From positions 1 to 64,000 of the forward strand of contig CANLDN010000015.1 of assembly GCA_947489445.1 (NCBI GenBank): a DNA stretch of 64,000 nt, given 5' to 3'. The notes beneath the pieces were generated by a model. That model ran no database searches, was not told the origin of the DNA, and saw nothing but the letters and a program-made list of their open reading frames with translations. The stretch comes from an uncultured Paracoccaceae bacterium (GTDB lineage Bacteria > Pseudomonadota > Alphaproteobacteria > Rhodobacterales > Rhodobacteraceae). Below, piece after piece: positions 38,870 through 48,142 of the stretch. The stretch's first letter is position 1. Each line of letters starts with the position of its first letter. The translations under genes were made by a program, and so were the position numbers.

Positions 38870-39409
38870 ATGATTATTGGATATGCCCGCGTCAGCACTG
38901 ACGACCAGAACCTTGATGCTCAAACCGATGCGCTAAAAGCGGCAGGCGCTGGTAGGCTGTTCGCCGACAGGATCAGCGGCTCGAAGCGCGAGCGGCCCGA
39001 GCTGGATCGTATGCTGGATCAGCTTCGCGACGGTGATGTTGTGACTGTCGCCAAATATGACCGCCTAGCCCGGTCCCTCAAAGATCTTCTGGAGATTGTG
39101 GAAACAATCGCCGAACGTGGTGCCGGCTTCCGGTCCTTGGCTGAAGACATCGACACGACCACGCCAGCAGGCCGCCTTGTTTTTCATGTCTTCGCGTCCA
39201 TTGCTCAGTTCGAGCGTGAGCGGATTTCAGAACGGACCAAAGAAGGGCTGGCATCTGCCCGCAAGCGGGGCCGGATCGGAGGCAGGCCCCCTGCCCTGTC
39301 TGTCGCTCAGAAGGACGAGGTGCGGCGCATGAGGGACCAGGAACACCGCGCCGTTCCTGAGATTGCACGATTGTTTAAGGTAAGCGAACGGACGGTGCGA
39401 CGAGCCTGA
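38870..39409 (+). CDS. Serine recombinase (resolvase/invertase)
   Basis: A 179-residue small serine recombinase. Catalytic Ser is in IIGYARVSTDDQNLDAQ, and DRLARSLKDLLEI, GRLVFHVFASIAQFERERIS and ERTKEGLASARKRGRIGGRP complete the core. A helix-turn-helix closes it (EIARLFKVSERTVRRA). It is typical of Tn3-type resolvases. No transposase is next to it, so it may resolve plasmid multimers or be a transposon remnant marking the border of the defence block. Confidence 0.93.
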   Translation: MIIGYARVSTDDQNLDAQTDALKAAGAGRLFADRISGSKRERPELDRMLDQLRDGDVVTVAKYDRLARSLKDLLEIVETIAERGAGFRSLAEDIDTTTPAGRLVFHVFASIAQFERERISERTKEGLASARKRGRIGGRPPALSVAQKDEVRRMRDQEHRAVPEIARLFKVSERTVRRA

Positions 39410-39420
39410 TTACTCTAAGG

Positions 39421-41205
39421 TCAAGCGGCCATTCGTGCCCGTAGTTGCTGCCGCACATACTGTCTCGCTTCTGACAACCCAGCACGATAGTCATCTGCAG
39501 CAATGGACAAACAGACTTTGGACAATGCTTGCTCAAGCTCTTCGTCAGTCCAGGCTGAAACACTTCGTTTTGAGAGCGCGAAAACAACGGCCTTGCCAAC
39601 TTCCAGCATCACAGTGCGGCGGGCTGCCTCAACTGCCAACTCCCGAACCGTCTCAGTGTCATCCTCATCGGGAAACAGAACAGAGATTTCAGAAGCCATC
39701 GCATCTACTGCTTCATAGAGGCAGTTCACAAACAACTGGCCAGTTTCGGGAACATAAAGCGCTGCCTTGCCCAACAGGTCTTTGTCCGCGATTTCTTCCT
39801 CAGTAGACAAGGGAATGATTTCTGGTGCCCGGTCGAAAATCTCAGCTGACTTTGACCTCTTCGCTCCTTCGGGAACATCGAACACGTTGCGCCGCGATGG
39901 CCTGTCTCCCCCCGACCGCGCAGCACCTGATCCGCCCGAGAAACCCTGCCCTTCTGGTTTTCCGGTATCTCGGTTCTCGGACGCGTTGCCATCCTTGGAT
40001 TTCTTTCGGCCCTCGGACTTCAATTTGAATTCGTCCAACAGAGATTGAAGTTCTTTTTGAAGATCGTCGTAATCCGCCGCTCTTTCAGGGCTTGCAGCAG
40101 ACACTACGTCTTTTACCCAATCGGGCATTAGTTCACGAACCAAGTGGGCATAATCAGAAGGCGAAACATCAGCGCCAGTGTCACGGGTTATTAGACGCTC
40201 GCGGTACTGGCTTGGCCGCGCTAGTTCGTCGTCAATCTCTATGTGAACGCATAGTTCCTTCGAACCAAACGGTATTCCGAAAGCCGGAGCAACCGCACTC
40301 CATCCAACACCTGTTTCAACTGAAAACATTTCGTCTTTGTGCACGATTGCCAGTGTAGTGGTGGTGCTTCCAAGTGCTCCACCGGCTGACTGACGCATGC
40401 CAGGAGAACTCTTATGATCTGGGTCGTGGTAAAAATGGATAGTGAATTTTCCGTCCTCACTCTTGACTGATTCAAAACGAGCAAAGGCTTTGTCGCGACG
40501 ATCCCAGATCGTTTCGAACTTACGAACATCCCGCTTAAATCGAGTGAAGTCACCGTCCATCTTTATGATAACGTCCTCCGGAACTCTGTAGAACCGTCGA
40601 TACAGCGCCGTCGCAAGATAGTGCTGTGGTGTTCGGCCTTTCGTAATCAAAGGTGTCTCGACGGTATTTTGCTCAAGCGAATTGCCTAGCAGCATTACCT
40701 CCGTCCAGTCTTTAGTTGCATCAAGCCCCTCGGAGACAGCCACGTCCGTAACGTCCAATACATTTACGATCTCGCCGTCCACATCACGCTTCACACGCAC
40801 ATAGTTTTGCTCTTCATCATCATAGGCCAGGATCACCTCACTCACAGTACCGTCCTTACAAGAACGATAGATCATTCCCGCCTTGTTGTTGGCGAGTGAG
40901 GAAACCTTGGCTCCGACACCAAAGTTTGCATCCAAGTCCAACGTCTTGTTTATCGACGATGCGAGATGGGTAATCTTTACGAGTTCTGTGTCGCTCAACC
41001 CCGGTCCAGTGTTCCAGAGAACCAGTTTTGGCACACCCCGATAGAGCCGCGAGGTAATCTTCACCTCCTTCTCGTCTTCGGCCAACTGCGCAGCTTCAAT
41101 GGCATTTTTTACGAGTTCTCTGGGCATCGTCCAAGACGGTGCTCGTTCGATTGTCATACGCACGAACGCACCAATATCGCTGATGCCCAAACTATCTTGA
41201 GACAT
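39421..41205 (-). CDS. GHKL (Hsp90-like) ATPase
   Basis: A 594-residue protein. The N-terminal GHKL ATPase fold has the N box in PRELVKNAIEAAQ (Asn34), the G1 box NTGPGLS at 65-71 and the G2 box NFGVGAKVSSL near 93. A linker rich in Ser/Gly follows (about 395-455), then a helical C-terminal domain. It resembles MORC- or MutL-type ATPases without a recognisable nuclease. With HNH, McrBC-like and methylase genes nearby, it is probably part of a DNA-defence system. It is ten bases downstream of the 41215-41451 gene. Confidence 0.85.
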   Translation of the reverse strand: MSQDSLGISDIGAFVRMTIERAPSWTMPRELVKNAIEAAQLAEDEKEVKITSRLYRGVPKLVLWNTGPGLSDTELVKITHLASSINKTLDLDANFGVGAKVSSLANNKAGMIYRSCKDGTVSEVILAYDDEEQNYVRVKRDVDGEIVNVLDVTDVAVSEGLDATKDWTEVMLLGNSLEQNTVETPLITKGRTPQHYLATALYRRFYRVPEDVIIKMDGDFTRFKRDVRKFETIWDRRDKAFARFESVKSEDGKFTIHFYHDPDHKSSPGMRQSAGGALGSTTTTLAIVHKDEMFSVETGVGWSAVAPAFGIPFGSKELCVHIEIDDELARPSQYRERLITRDTGADVSPSDYAHLVRELMPDWVKDVVSAASPERAADYDDLQKELQSLLDEFKLKSEGRKKSKDGNASENRDTGKPEGQGFSGGSGAARSGGDRPSRRNVFDVPEGAKRSKSAEIFDRAPEIIPLSTEEEIADKDLLGKAALYVPETGQLFVNCLYEAVDAMASEISVLFPDEDDTETVRELAVEAARRTVMLEVGKAVVFALSKRSVSAWTDEELEQALSKVCLSIAADDYRAGLSEARQYVRQQLRARMAA

Positions 41206-41214
41206 TGAAATTCC

Positions 41215-41451
41215 TTACAGTTTAAATTGTTGTTCGGATGAGCCCTGTGGATCAAAGCGGCGCTCCATCTCGCTTATGGCATCCCGCAAAGCCTTGACCA
41301 TCTTGCGAACATCTGCCTGATCCCATTCATAAGTTCGCTGGTTAGACAAGTTACCAATTTTCCGAATATCTGAGAGCGCTGCCTGAGTTCTACTCTCAGC
41401 TAGGCGCACAAACTTCTCTCTTTTCTCAGAATTATTAGCCATATTTTCCAC
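41215..41451 (-). CDS. Small helical partner of the GHKL ATPase
   Basis: A 78-residue charged helical protein (EKREKFVRLAESRTQAALSD, then IRKIGNLSNQRTYEWDQADV). It starts at GTG 41451 with GAGGA nine bases upstream, or at ATG 41442. It is ten bases upstream of the ATPase gene, so the two form an operon. No family was recognised. A regulatory or DNA-specificity subunit is possible. Confidence 0.7.
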   Translation of the reverse strand: MENMANNSEKREKFVRLAESRTQAALSDIRKIGNLSNQRTYEWDQADVRKMVKALRDAISEMERRFDPQGSSEQQFKL

Positions 41452-41661
41452 TCATGATGATCCTCATGGAAGAATATTGGTAATAATTTGGCGAAATACA
41501 ACCCGTATGGTGCGTAATTGCCCGCATTTCGCAGAGTTTTTTGAAAAATATGTGAATATATGGTCCAATTGTGCTGATCTTGAAGCGCACTAAGAGCCTA
41601 TCTTCCGACAGAAAACGAGCAAGATAACATCCGTTGGGCTACTGCAAGCGTTTGCTATTCG

Positions 41662-42681
41662 TCAGATTACCCAACCTCTTAGAGTATTTACTTGCTCAAT
41701 GAATGCAGGTGACGGTCGATCTGGACGGCCAGGCGGTACTTCGATCATTGGGAACAGCCGCGCTTGAAAGTCTGCAAGCCCGCCATCGAGTCCAACGGCA
41801 ACGAGTTCCGCTTCAAACGCGCCATTTCGATGAATCCGATAACCGGTATCGAATGTGACCAGGCCGCGATCATAGGCACGGTGATGAAGAGCGCATAGGG
41901 CAATTCCGTTGCTGGTTTCGTCGGTGCTGTCGGGATGCGCGGCGGGAAGGATATGGGCCGCATCGAGTAGACGCAGTTGCACGCCACACATCGCGCAGGA
42001 GTGTGAGTAAGCTGTCAGCACTCGATCTTTGAAATTCGTATCGCGTAGCGCCTTCTTGGTGGAAACCACAGCGTAGCGGCGCGGTTCAGGCACTTGATCT
42101 TCAATTTCTTGATCATCGACACTTTCAGGATCCTCGCAGATGGCTTCAAGGATCTGCAAAGTCTCTTCGGAAGATCCGCAGGCGTGCAGATCTTCCATGT
42201 TGTCGAGATAAGCGCCCATGTAGTCAGGCTTGACCGCAAAAGCGACTTCTTCCTCACCTTTAAAGTGAGGCGCGAGCCCATTGAGCCGGGCTGCTTCCAA
42301 AGCCGGTTGGCGAATTTGAATGGATGGCGAACCACCCAGAACCCCAAGGTGCTTATTCACGTCATAGGCGGCAAAAACGCCCAATTCTACGCACCAACCG
42401 AGAATGATTGTCTTTCCCCCGACCTCGGGGACAAACCTCTGCCCGCCACCAACTTCAGGCAAGCCGGTTACCTGGATGCGCCATTCGTCCGGCAGCGTTA
42501 CCCGCCCGCCGAAGGTGAGATTCCAAATGTAGACACGGGCGCGATATGAGCTCGCGACCTTGATGATCTGATAGCCTGCTGGGTGCTCCCCTTCTCCCGA
42601 AAGCCGCAAGAAGCTCAATCCACTTTTTCGCAAAGCTTCTTCGAAGAGCTTGAACAGCGCGGGTTTTCTAAGGGGAGGCAT
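41662..42681 (-). CDS. HNH restriction endonuclease
   Basis: A 339-residue protein. Residues 1-190 form a specificity-type domain (AGYQIIKVASSYRARVYIWN). The C-terminal HNH nuclease has SCAMCGVQLRLLDAAHILPA, then ETSNGIALCALHHRAYDRGL, with CxxC and the H-N-H residues. It looks like a type II or IV restriction nuclease. It is on the same strand as the GHKL pair, 210 bases upstream, and is divergent from the McrB-like gene with 150 bases between. Confidence 0.85.
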   Translation of the reverse strand: MPPLRKPALFKLFEEALRKSGLSFLRLSGEGEHPAGYQIIKVASSYRARVYIWNLTFGGRVTLPDEWRIQVTGLPEVGGGQRFVPEVGGKTIILGWCVELGVFAAYDVNKHLGVLGGSPSIQIRQPALEAARLNGLAPHFKGEEEVAFAVKPDYMGAYLDNMEDLHACGSSEETLQILEAICEDPESVDDQEIEDQVPEPRRYAVVSTKKALRDTNFKDRVLTAYSHSCAMCGVQLRLLDAAHILPAAHPDSTDETSNGIALCALHHRAYDRGLVTFDTGYRIHRNGAFEAELVAVGLDGGLADFQARLFPMIEVPPGRPDRPSPAFIEQVNTLRGWVI

Positions 42682-42831
42682 GTTCTAATCCGTGGCCTCT
42701 ATAAGCATTCGTCATCGCTTGCGCATACGCCCATGGGCGAAAATTTCTCTATTTATCGAATAGATAGACGACTCTCGTCTTCAGGGATAGTGTCGGGAGC
42801 AATCGGGGGACAGGATTTCAGGCGAGAGTAA

Positions 42832-44592
42832 ATGGCAGGCAACCAGAAGATTTACAAAGACGATTTCACAAGGTGGCTTAAAGACCGTCTGAAAGACAAG
42901 GGGCTTCAACCGACACTATGCGGGTCACAAACCAAAGTTGGTGCCGGAGAGAACCATGAGATCAACCTGACAGCAGGTTGGTGGAGCAAGCCCAACTATT
43001 CGGGAAGTAAACCACCAAGATGGCTTTATCCTCTGGATGCGACACAAGGCAGCCTTTCGCCCACGCGCGAGAGTAACACGTCATTGAATGTGGGCGGCAT
43101 CAATGCGTCCCAGGGTGATAAGGCGGCGGCGATATTCCGCATTGTTCCGGTAATCAAACAAGATGAGGATGATTTCTTCTCAGATGATGCGCTAGAAATC
43201 CAAATTCTGTTTTTGTTTCACGGTCCAACTCCCCAAGGCTCTTCTTCAGAAGTTGTGCACTTGAACCCTGATAGCGGAGCAATCGAGTTTAAAGGCGTCG
43301 CGTTGCCATATATAGGCGCAGGTCTTCTCGGTCTTCAGCCGCGAGGGCGTCAGTTTCAGATTATGGCTGGCGGCATGCCGCAGACAGTGACCTATGGCGA
43401 TGTTTTGGATGCCGTAGCCACGGACATAACAGCAGCTCCACAAGGGAGGGCAGCAGGCCCTATCTCCGTATTCGATCTGAGCGACCAGGCAGAGTTTGAA
43501 AGCCTCAAGAAGATGGTGACCGATGCTTGGAAGGCGGCGGGACCGCCGCCCGCTCTCGCTGCCCCGGCGGGTGCTGGCATGGCCGATGAAGAAGATGAGG
43601 AAGATGACGATGAGATAGTCGCACCGGCCTCTTTGGAAATCCCGGTAAACACTGAGCTTCTCGGGATCGACCCTGCGGTCTATCGCCAGATCAATGCTGC
43701 CCTCGCCTCGGGCAAGCAGCATATTATGCTCTATGGCCCGCCAGGGACGGGGAAGACGACGCTTGCGCGCCATATTGCAACGGTGCTGACGGGCGGAAAA
43801 TGGACATTGGTAACGGGCTCCTCGGATTGGAGTTCCCAAGACATCATCGGTGGCTATCAGCCTATCGGAAGCGGATCGGTTGCTTTCATCCCAGGGGTCT
43901 TACTACGACGCTTCGACCGCCCGCTCATCATCGACGAGCTAAACCGGTGCGACATCGACAAGGTGATCGGACCGCTCTTCACGGTGCTGTCGGGTCAGCA
44001 AACCACCCTACCCTACCGGCTCGACATTGAAGACAAGGATAGCCTGCAATATGTGATCCTGCCGGAGAGTAAGCCTTCGGCAGCAGCGCATGAGTTTGCG
44101 CCGGGACCGCATTGGCGGCTGGTGGCGACGATCAACTCCATTGACAAGGCGTCCCTCTACCAAATGTCCTATGCGCTCGCCCGGCGCTTCGGCTGGGTCT
44201 ATGTCGATGCCCCCCGTGACACGGCGGGCTTCATTGAAGCCTTCTTGCGCAAGGAAGAGCCTGCTTGGGCAGGACCGGTGGCAGGAGCCCCCTGCCCTCT
44301 CGGTGAATTTTGGGCGGCGATCAATTCAGTGCGGGTGATCGGACCTGCGCCCATCATCGACGCAATAAAGGCCATCCAGGCGATGGAAGAGGGCGCGGAA
44401 TTCTTCGCTGTCCCAGATGCTTCAATGAAGGAAGCCCTGCTCGATGCGGTAGACATGGTGCTGCTCCCGATGCTCGACGGAATTGTTGTGCAGGATGCGG
44501 AGTTTCTGGCTGGCAAGGCCGTAGAGGTCTTTGGTCTTGATGCTGACCAGAGCACGCGGGTCAAAGCGCGAATGGCCTCCGTGGCGGTGTGA
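42832..44592 (+). CDS. McrB-like AAA+ NTPase
   Basis: A 586-residue protein. Residues 1-235 form an unfamiliar DNA-recognition domain, followed by an acidic linker (EDEEDDDEI). The AAA+ domain has Walker A GPPGTGKT at 302-309, Walker B PLIIDELNRCDIDK and the sensor NSIDKASLYQMSYALARRF, the place of McrB's NTxD. It should power the McrC-like nuclease translated from the overlapping next gene. The two together form a McrBC-type motor-nuclease. Confidence 0.88.
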   Translation: MAGNQKIYKDDFTRWLKDRLKDKGLQPTLCGSQTKVGAGENHEINLTAGWWSKPNYSGSKPPRWLYPLDATQGSLSPTRESNTSLNVGGINASQGDKAAAIFRIVPVIKQDEDDFFSDDALEIQILFLFHGPTPQGSSSEVVHLNPDSGAIEFKGVALPYIGAGLLGLQPRGRQFQIMAGGMPQTVTYGDVLDAVATDITAAPQGRAAGPISVFDLSDQAEFESLKKMVTDAWKAAGPPPALAAPAGAGMADEEDEEDDDEIVAPASLEIPVNTELLGIDPAVYRQINAALASGKQHIMLYGPPGTGKTTLARHIATVLTGGKWTLVTGSSDWSSQDIIGGYQPIGSGSVAFIPGVLLRRFDRPLIIDELNRCDIDKVIGPLFTVLSGQQTTLPYRLDIEDKDSLQYVILPESKPSAAAHEFAPGPHWRLVATINSIDKASLYQMSYALARRFGWVYVDAPRDTAGFIEAFLRKEEPAWAGPVAGAPCPLGEFWAAINSVRVIGPAPIIDAIKAIQAMEEGAEFFAVPDASMKEALLDAVDMVLLPMLDGIVVQDAEFLAGKAVEVFGLDADQSTRVKARMASVAV

Positions 44593-45830
44593 TGGAGACG
44601 CTCGACCGGGCTATCAACGACTATGCGGCAGGGGTGTTCCTGCGGTACTTCCGGCAAGGAACGCTGGCAGGGGCGGAAAGCCCTCATCTTGATCACGCAC
44701 GGGACCTGGACTTGCTTCGCGCGCATTGGGCGCTGTCGGAACCCGTGCGGACATTTCTATCCTATGTGCTGACGCATCGGCACGAAGCCCAAAGCCTGCT
44801 GCAATTCGTCAAACGGACGGACGATGCTGTCGCGCGAGGGCGGATCGACGCGCGTGGCACGATGCTCGCGCGGCGTATTTCCGGGCATCCGTCACTGGTG
44901 GTCTACGAAGAGCCAGTGCGTAGCTTTAACACGGGGCCTAACCAAGTTGTTGCGTGGGTAGTCCAGACTGCTTCGACCTACGCGGCGCGGCTCTTCGCCG
45001 TTCAGCCCACAGGATCGGCCTATGCTGGCCTGGTCGAAGCAACTATGACGGATGTGACGGCAGTAAAGCGTCTCGATGCCTTGCGCGAGGTACTGAAAAA
45101 TGTGTCCGTCCATCGCAGGCCTGGACCAGGCGCGTTGCGAGACGCTGCGCGGTCGCGGCGGATGATCTATCGGCTGGCGATAGCCGCCTATGATACGCTA
45201 GCGCGAATTGAGGCGGGAGACGAAGTGGCGCTGAGCAGCGTTCTGCAAAGCACCCTCATCGGACCTTTGGAGCAGTGGCGTCGTTTTGAGTTGGCTGTGG
45301 GACTCGGGATCGGCGAGGCCCTCGCGGCGGAGACGGGCGAACCGATGAACCTTGCCCTACTCGGCAAGACATCTGGAGCGCCGGTCATTTCGTGCGGACG
45401 CTATGACATCTTCTGGCAGGGTGGCGGTGGATTGTTCGTCGCCCCCGCTCTGGAGCCCTCCGAAGAGCGACTAGAAGCGGCTCTGGCAGCCTATGGAATG
45501 AATCTCGCAGCGGATCGGCCGGATTTGGTGATCACCGACCGACTTGCCGGTCGGGCGAAGGGAATTGTTGAGGTCAAGTATCTGGCGGGTGACACGGCAA
45601 ACGCCCGCTTCCGCGAGGCTGTAGGGCAAATCGTGCGCTATGCACGAGGCTATGCCCCGGAAGCGGAGATAGATGGCCTGGTTCGCGCCTCACTCGTTAC
45701 TCTGAACCGCAGCCCCCCTGCCCTAATAGATGAAGCAGCCGCAGCGCCGCGCGCAGTGGATTTCGAGGGGTTAACAGATGGGCGGTTGCGGCTTTGGGTA
45801 CGGGAGAGGTTGTTTGCTCCCCCTGCATAG
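44592..45830 (+). CDS. McrC-like nuclease subunit
   Basis: A 412-residue protein with a C-terminal PD-(D/E)xK core: RPDLVITDRLAGRAKGIVEV then KYLAG (D...ExK). The N-terminal part is helical and probably contacts the McrB ring. The ATG at 44592 overlaps the mcrB-like stop (TGATG), a hallmark of coupled McrBC pairs. It is longer and more divergent than Escherichia coli McrC. Confidence 0.8.
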   Translation: METLDRAINDYAAGVFLRYFRQGTLAGAESPHLDHARDLDLLRAHWALSEPVRTFLSYVLTHRHEAQSLLQFVKRTDDAVARGRIDARGTMLARRISGHPSLVVYEEPVRSFNTGPNQVVAWVVQTASTYAARLFAVQPTGSAYAGLVEATMTDVTAVKRLDALREVLKNVSVHRRPGPGALRDAARSRRMIYRLAIAAYDTLARIEAGDEVALSSVLQSTLIGPLEQWRRFELAVGLGIGEALAAETGEPMNLALLGKTSGAPVISCGRYDIFWQGGGGLFVAPALEPSEERLEAALAAYGMNLAADRPDLVITDRLAGRAKGIVEVKYLAGDTANARFREAVGQIVRYARGYAPEAEIDGLVRASLVTLNRSPPALIDEAAAAPRAVDFEGLTDGRLRLWVRERLFAPPA

Positions 45831-45852
45831 CAAAGGGCAGAGGGAGCGGTGT

Positions 45853-47094
45853 TTACTCGGCGGCAATCTTTGACGAAGCTTTTTTGCGCATCGAGGCAGG
45901 GCGTTGAGCGCCACCGTCTGCGAAGAGCGGCACTTTTTCCTCGTTCACAGGAAGGGCGCACGGCGATGCAATTTCGTAGGGGATGCCGCGATCCTTGGGC
46001 AACGGTTGAAGCGTCGGTTCAAAGCGAGCGCGCGCACCAAGGAGGTATTCTTCGGATAGCTCACAACATGTCCAGCGACGTTTCAAATTCTCAGCTACAA
46101 CGCCTGTGACACAAGAGCCGCCGAACGGATCAACGACTAAATCGCCGGGATCAGTCAGGAAGCGAATGAAATACTCAGGGAGTTGCGCGGGAAAGCGTGC
46201 CGGATGAATTGGGATGTTTTCGGCGCGACAGTTATCTTGGTAACGCCCATTGGATTCCGTATTCGCGATGGCCAGCAGGTTCGGCGGGACAGAACCGCCG
46301 TTGTCCTTGTTGAACTTGTCAGAAATGTCATGCCCGGATGGGCGTAGCTTGGCTTTGTAACCATTTTTCAGCAGATGCTTCATCGACTTGGAATACGGCT
46401 GAAGGACGCGTTTGTTATTAGCTTTCGGAAATGGTGTCTTCGAGAGCCACCAGACGGTGTTCACAGCATCTTTGACGCGGACTCGGCGGACGTTGACCCA
46501 TTCCGCTGGGGTTGGAAGCTTTGACGGGTTGAACCAGTAATGTTCCTGGCACAGATGAAAACCATACTCCTCGACCAGCATGACGAGAAGTTTGAAATGG
46601 TAGAGACTGCGTGTTGGCTGCCCAGGCACCCAGGCACCGCCAATATCAATAACCAGGCTTCCTGTGTCCTTCAGGACGCGATGAGCACCTTCGGCGAAGG
46701 GTCGAAACCAGTCACAATACCGATCAGCGTCTTCATTCCCATAACTCTTTTTTCGCACCAATCCGAAAGGCGGCGAAGTCATGATGAGATCGACACTGTT
46801 CTCTTTAGCTTTATTGAACAGATAGCTGCGGCTATCGCCCCAGAGAATTTCCCCATGTTCAGTCTTGTGAAACAGTCGCAGCAGTTTGGCCGGGAAATCG
46901 CGCGGGTTGGTCTTTTTCGGCCCTAAGTCAGGTTCGTCCGCCTGGGCAAACTGCGCATGGAGCGCGCGGAAGTATTCACTAAGAGAGCTATATCCTTGAG
47001 CAGCGGCGACGGATTCGATTTCCGAACGCTCTTCTTCTGTCAGACGAACGTTTGCCGTCTTACTCCTTGGATTCGTTGCCTTTGGTCGCGCCAT
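45853..47094 (-). CDS. DNA methyltransferase with ribbon-helix-helix N-terminus
   Basis: A 413-residue beta-class amino-methyltransferase. Motif IV is TSPPFG at 106-111, which suggests N4-cytosine or N6-adenine methylation. Motif I comes late, DPFGGSCVTG at 322-331, as in the beta class. Residues 1-45 (VRLTEEERSEIESVAAAQGY, SSLSEYFRAL) look like a ribbon-helix-helix DNA-binding segment that may autoregulate. It is convergent with the McrC-like gene. It probably protects the host from one of the nearby nucleases. Confidence 0.9.
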   Translation of the reverse strand: MARPKATNPRSKTANVRLTEEERSEIESVAAAQGYSSLSEYFRALHAQFAQADEPDLGPKKTNPRDFPAKLLRLFHKTEHGEILWGDSRSYLFNKAKENSVDLIMTSPPFGLVRKKSYGNEDADRYCDWFRPFAEGAHRVLKDTGSLVIDIGGAWVPGQPTRSLYHFKLLVMLVEEYGFHLCQEHYWFNPSKLPTPAEWVNVRRVRVKDAVNTVWWLSKTPFPKANNKRVLQPYSKSMKHLLKNGYKAKLRPSGHDISDKFNKDNGGSVPPNLLAIANTESNGRYQDNCRAENIPIHPARFPAQLPEYFIRFLTDPGDLVVDPFGGSCVTGVVAENLKRRWTCCELSEEYLLGARARFEPTLQPLPKDRGIPYEIASPCALPVNEEKVPLFADGGAQRPASMRKKASSKIAAE

Positions 47095-47313
47095 GTCATT
47101 CCTCGCCTATTTTACAATTACACTCTAGCTGAGGGTTTTTTGTAAGACAACAACCAGATGGAATAACTGTCACACAAAAATAGAAATTATTGCTATCCGA
47201 CTTTTTGAGAATATCGCCGGGCCTTCCATTGAAATGAGCCTGTGGATGCAGGCACCATTTTCATCTTCTTGGCACTTTAATCCTTACACTCAGGTCAACT
47301 CTTAGTTGTTAGG
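47095..47313. other. AT-rich boundary between defence block and transfer region
   Basis: About 220 bases of AT-rich sequence with the upstream region of the methyltransferase gene. No gene was seen. Confidence 0.4.
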
Positions 47314-47598
47314 TCAATTCGCCATTTGCTGAACGAAACGACCGTATTCTTGACTGACTTCCTGCGCCTCTGTGAACGCCCTAGCACGTTCCCCTTCCAT
47401 GCAGCGAAAATAGTCTTGAACATTGGTGATGTAGTCTTCGAAATCCTGTCGGATAAGGTCCTCATATTCCCGTGCGGATGCGGGGTCGCTCGGTACAAAT
47501 GGTCTGGTTGGTGCCAAACAGGTTTCGGCTTGCACCGAATGAGCCATAAAAACAAACCAGATTATAAGAGTGTAAGTCGTCTTCCATGACTTAAACAT
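47314..47598 (-). CDS. Small secreted transfer-region protein
   Basis: A 94-residue exported protein: signal peptide (YTLIIWFVFMAHSVQA, then ETCLAPTRPFVP) and a helical acidic mature part with two Cys residues (SAREYEDLIRQDFEDYITNV). AAGGAA lies ten bases before the ATG. It is divergent from the virB operon and shares its control region, so it is probably co-regulated. I recall similar genes beside Rhodobacteraceae virB clusters, unverified. It could be an envelope accessory of the secretion system. Confidence 0.75.
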   Translation of the reverse strand: MFKSWKTTYTLIIWFVFMAHSVQAETCLAPTRPFVPSDPASAREYEDLIRQDFEDYITNVQDYFRCMEGERARAFTEAQEVSQEYGRFVQQMAN

Positions 47599-47678
47599 GA
47601 TGGTTGTTTCCTTATGATACTTGAATAAAAGTAATCTTGCTGCTTAAGGGTAGTATATAGAAAGACTTTCATCGAGTG

Positions 47679-47715
47679 ACAATATTATAACTTGATGATG
47701 GTTTTATAACATTGT
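47679..47715. promoter_or_regulatory. AT-rich operator of the virB operon
   Basis: Arms ACAATATTATAA (47679-47690) and TTATAACATTGT (47704-47715) are inverted copies with one mismatch and a 13-base spacer. It is 60-95 bases before the first virB-operon gene and also upstream of the divergent 47314-47598 gene. The core equals that at 31545-31580. Confidence 0.72.
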
Positions 47716-47773
47716 AATGTGGTGGTGCCTGAGAAGGGTGCCACTGCTGCTGACCATGGAGGTGACGCAGATC

Positions 47774-48142
47774 GTGGCGACAAACATAAACAAAGAAGCG
47801 CCTAATGTGGTCACAGAAACGCATTTCAAGACCCTTGTTGATAGCGGTTATCAAGCAGAGGTTGTGTGCAATACCAAAGCTACAAAGAAAGCTGCGGTTT
47901 GGTACGGCATCTGGATTATCCGCGTCGTCAACAAGGAACGCACATACGAAAAACTGCTCGTCCCAGCCCGCAAAAAGCTCGGTGACGACGACGAAATTGC
48001 AGTCCGTACCTTTAAAACAGCAAACGGCCTTATCTCCTTCCTCGAAAGCATGGGCTTCACACAAGTCAACATTCCGATGCTTGAAGGCGGTCGCACGTTG
48101 CACGCTTTGCCAGACACGCCTATCGAAAGTAGCGACAGCTAG
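47774..48142 (+). CDS. First gene of the virB operon, unknown function
   Basis: A 122-residue protein. I chose the GTG at 47774 because a near-perfect GGAGGTGA lies eight bases upstream. Longer forms are open but unlikely. The protein is mixed alpha/beta without a signal (THFKTLVDSGYQAEVVCNTK, KKAAVWYGIWIIRVVNKERT). No motif is recognised. As the first, strongly translated gene, it may regulate or assist secretion-system assembly in the cytosol. Confidence 0.75.
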   Translation: MATNINKEAPNVVTETHFKTLVDSGYQAEVVCNTKATKKAAVWYGIWIIRVVNKERTYEKLLVPARKKLGDDDEIAVRTFKTANGLISFLESMGFTQVNIPMLEGGRTLHALPDTPIESSDS

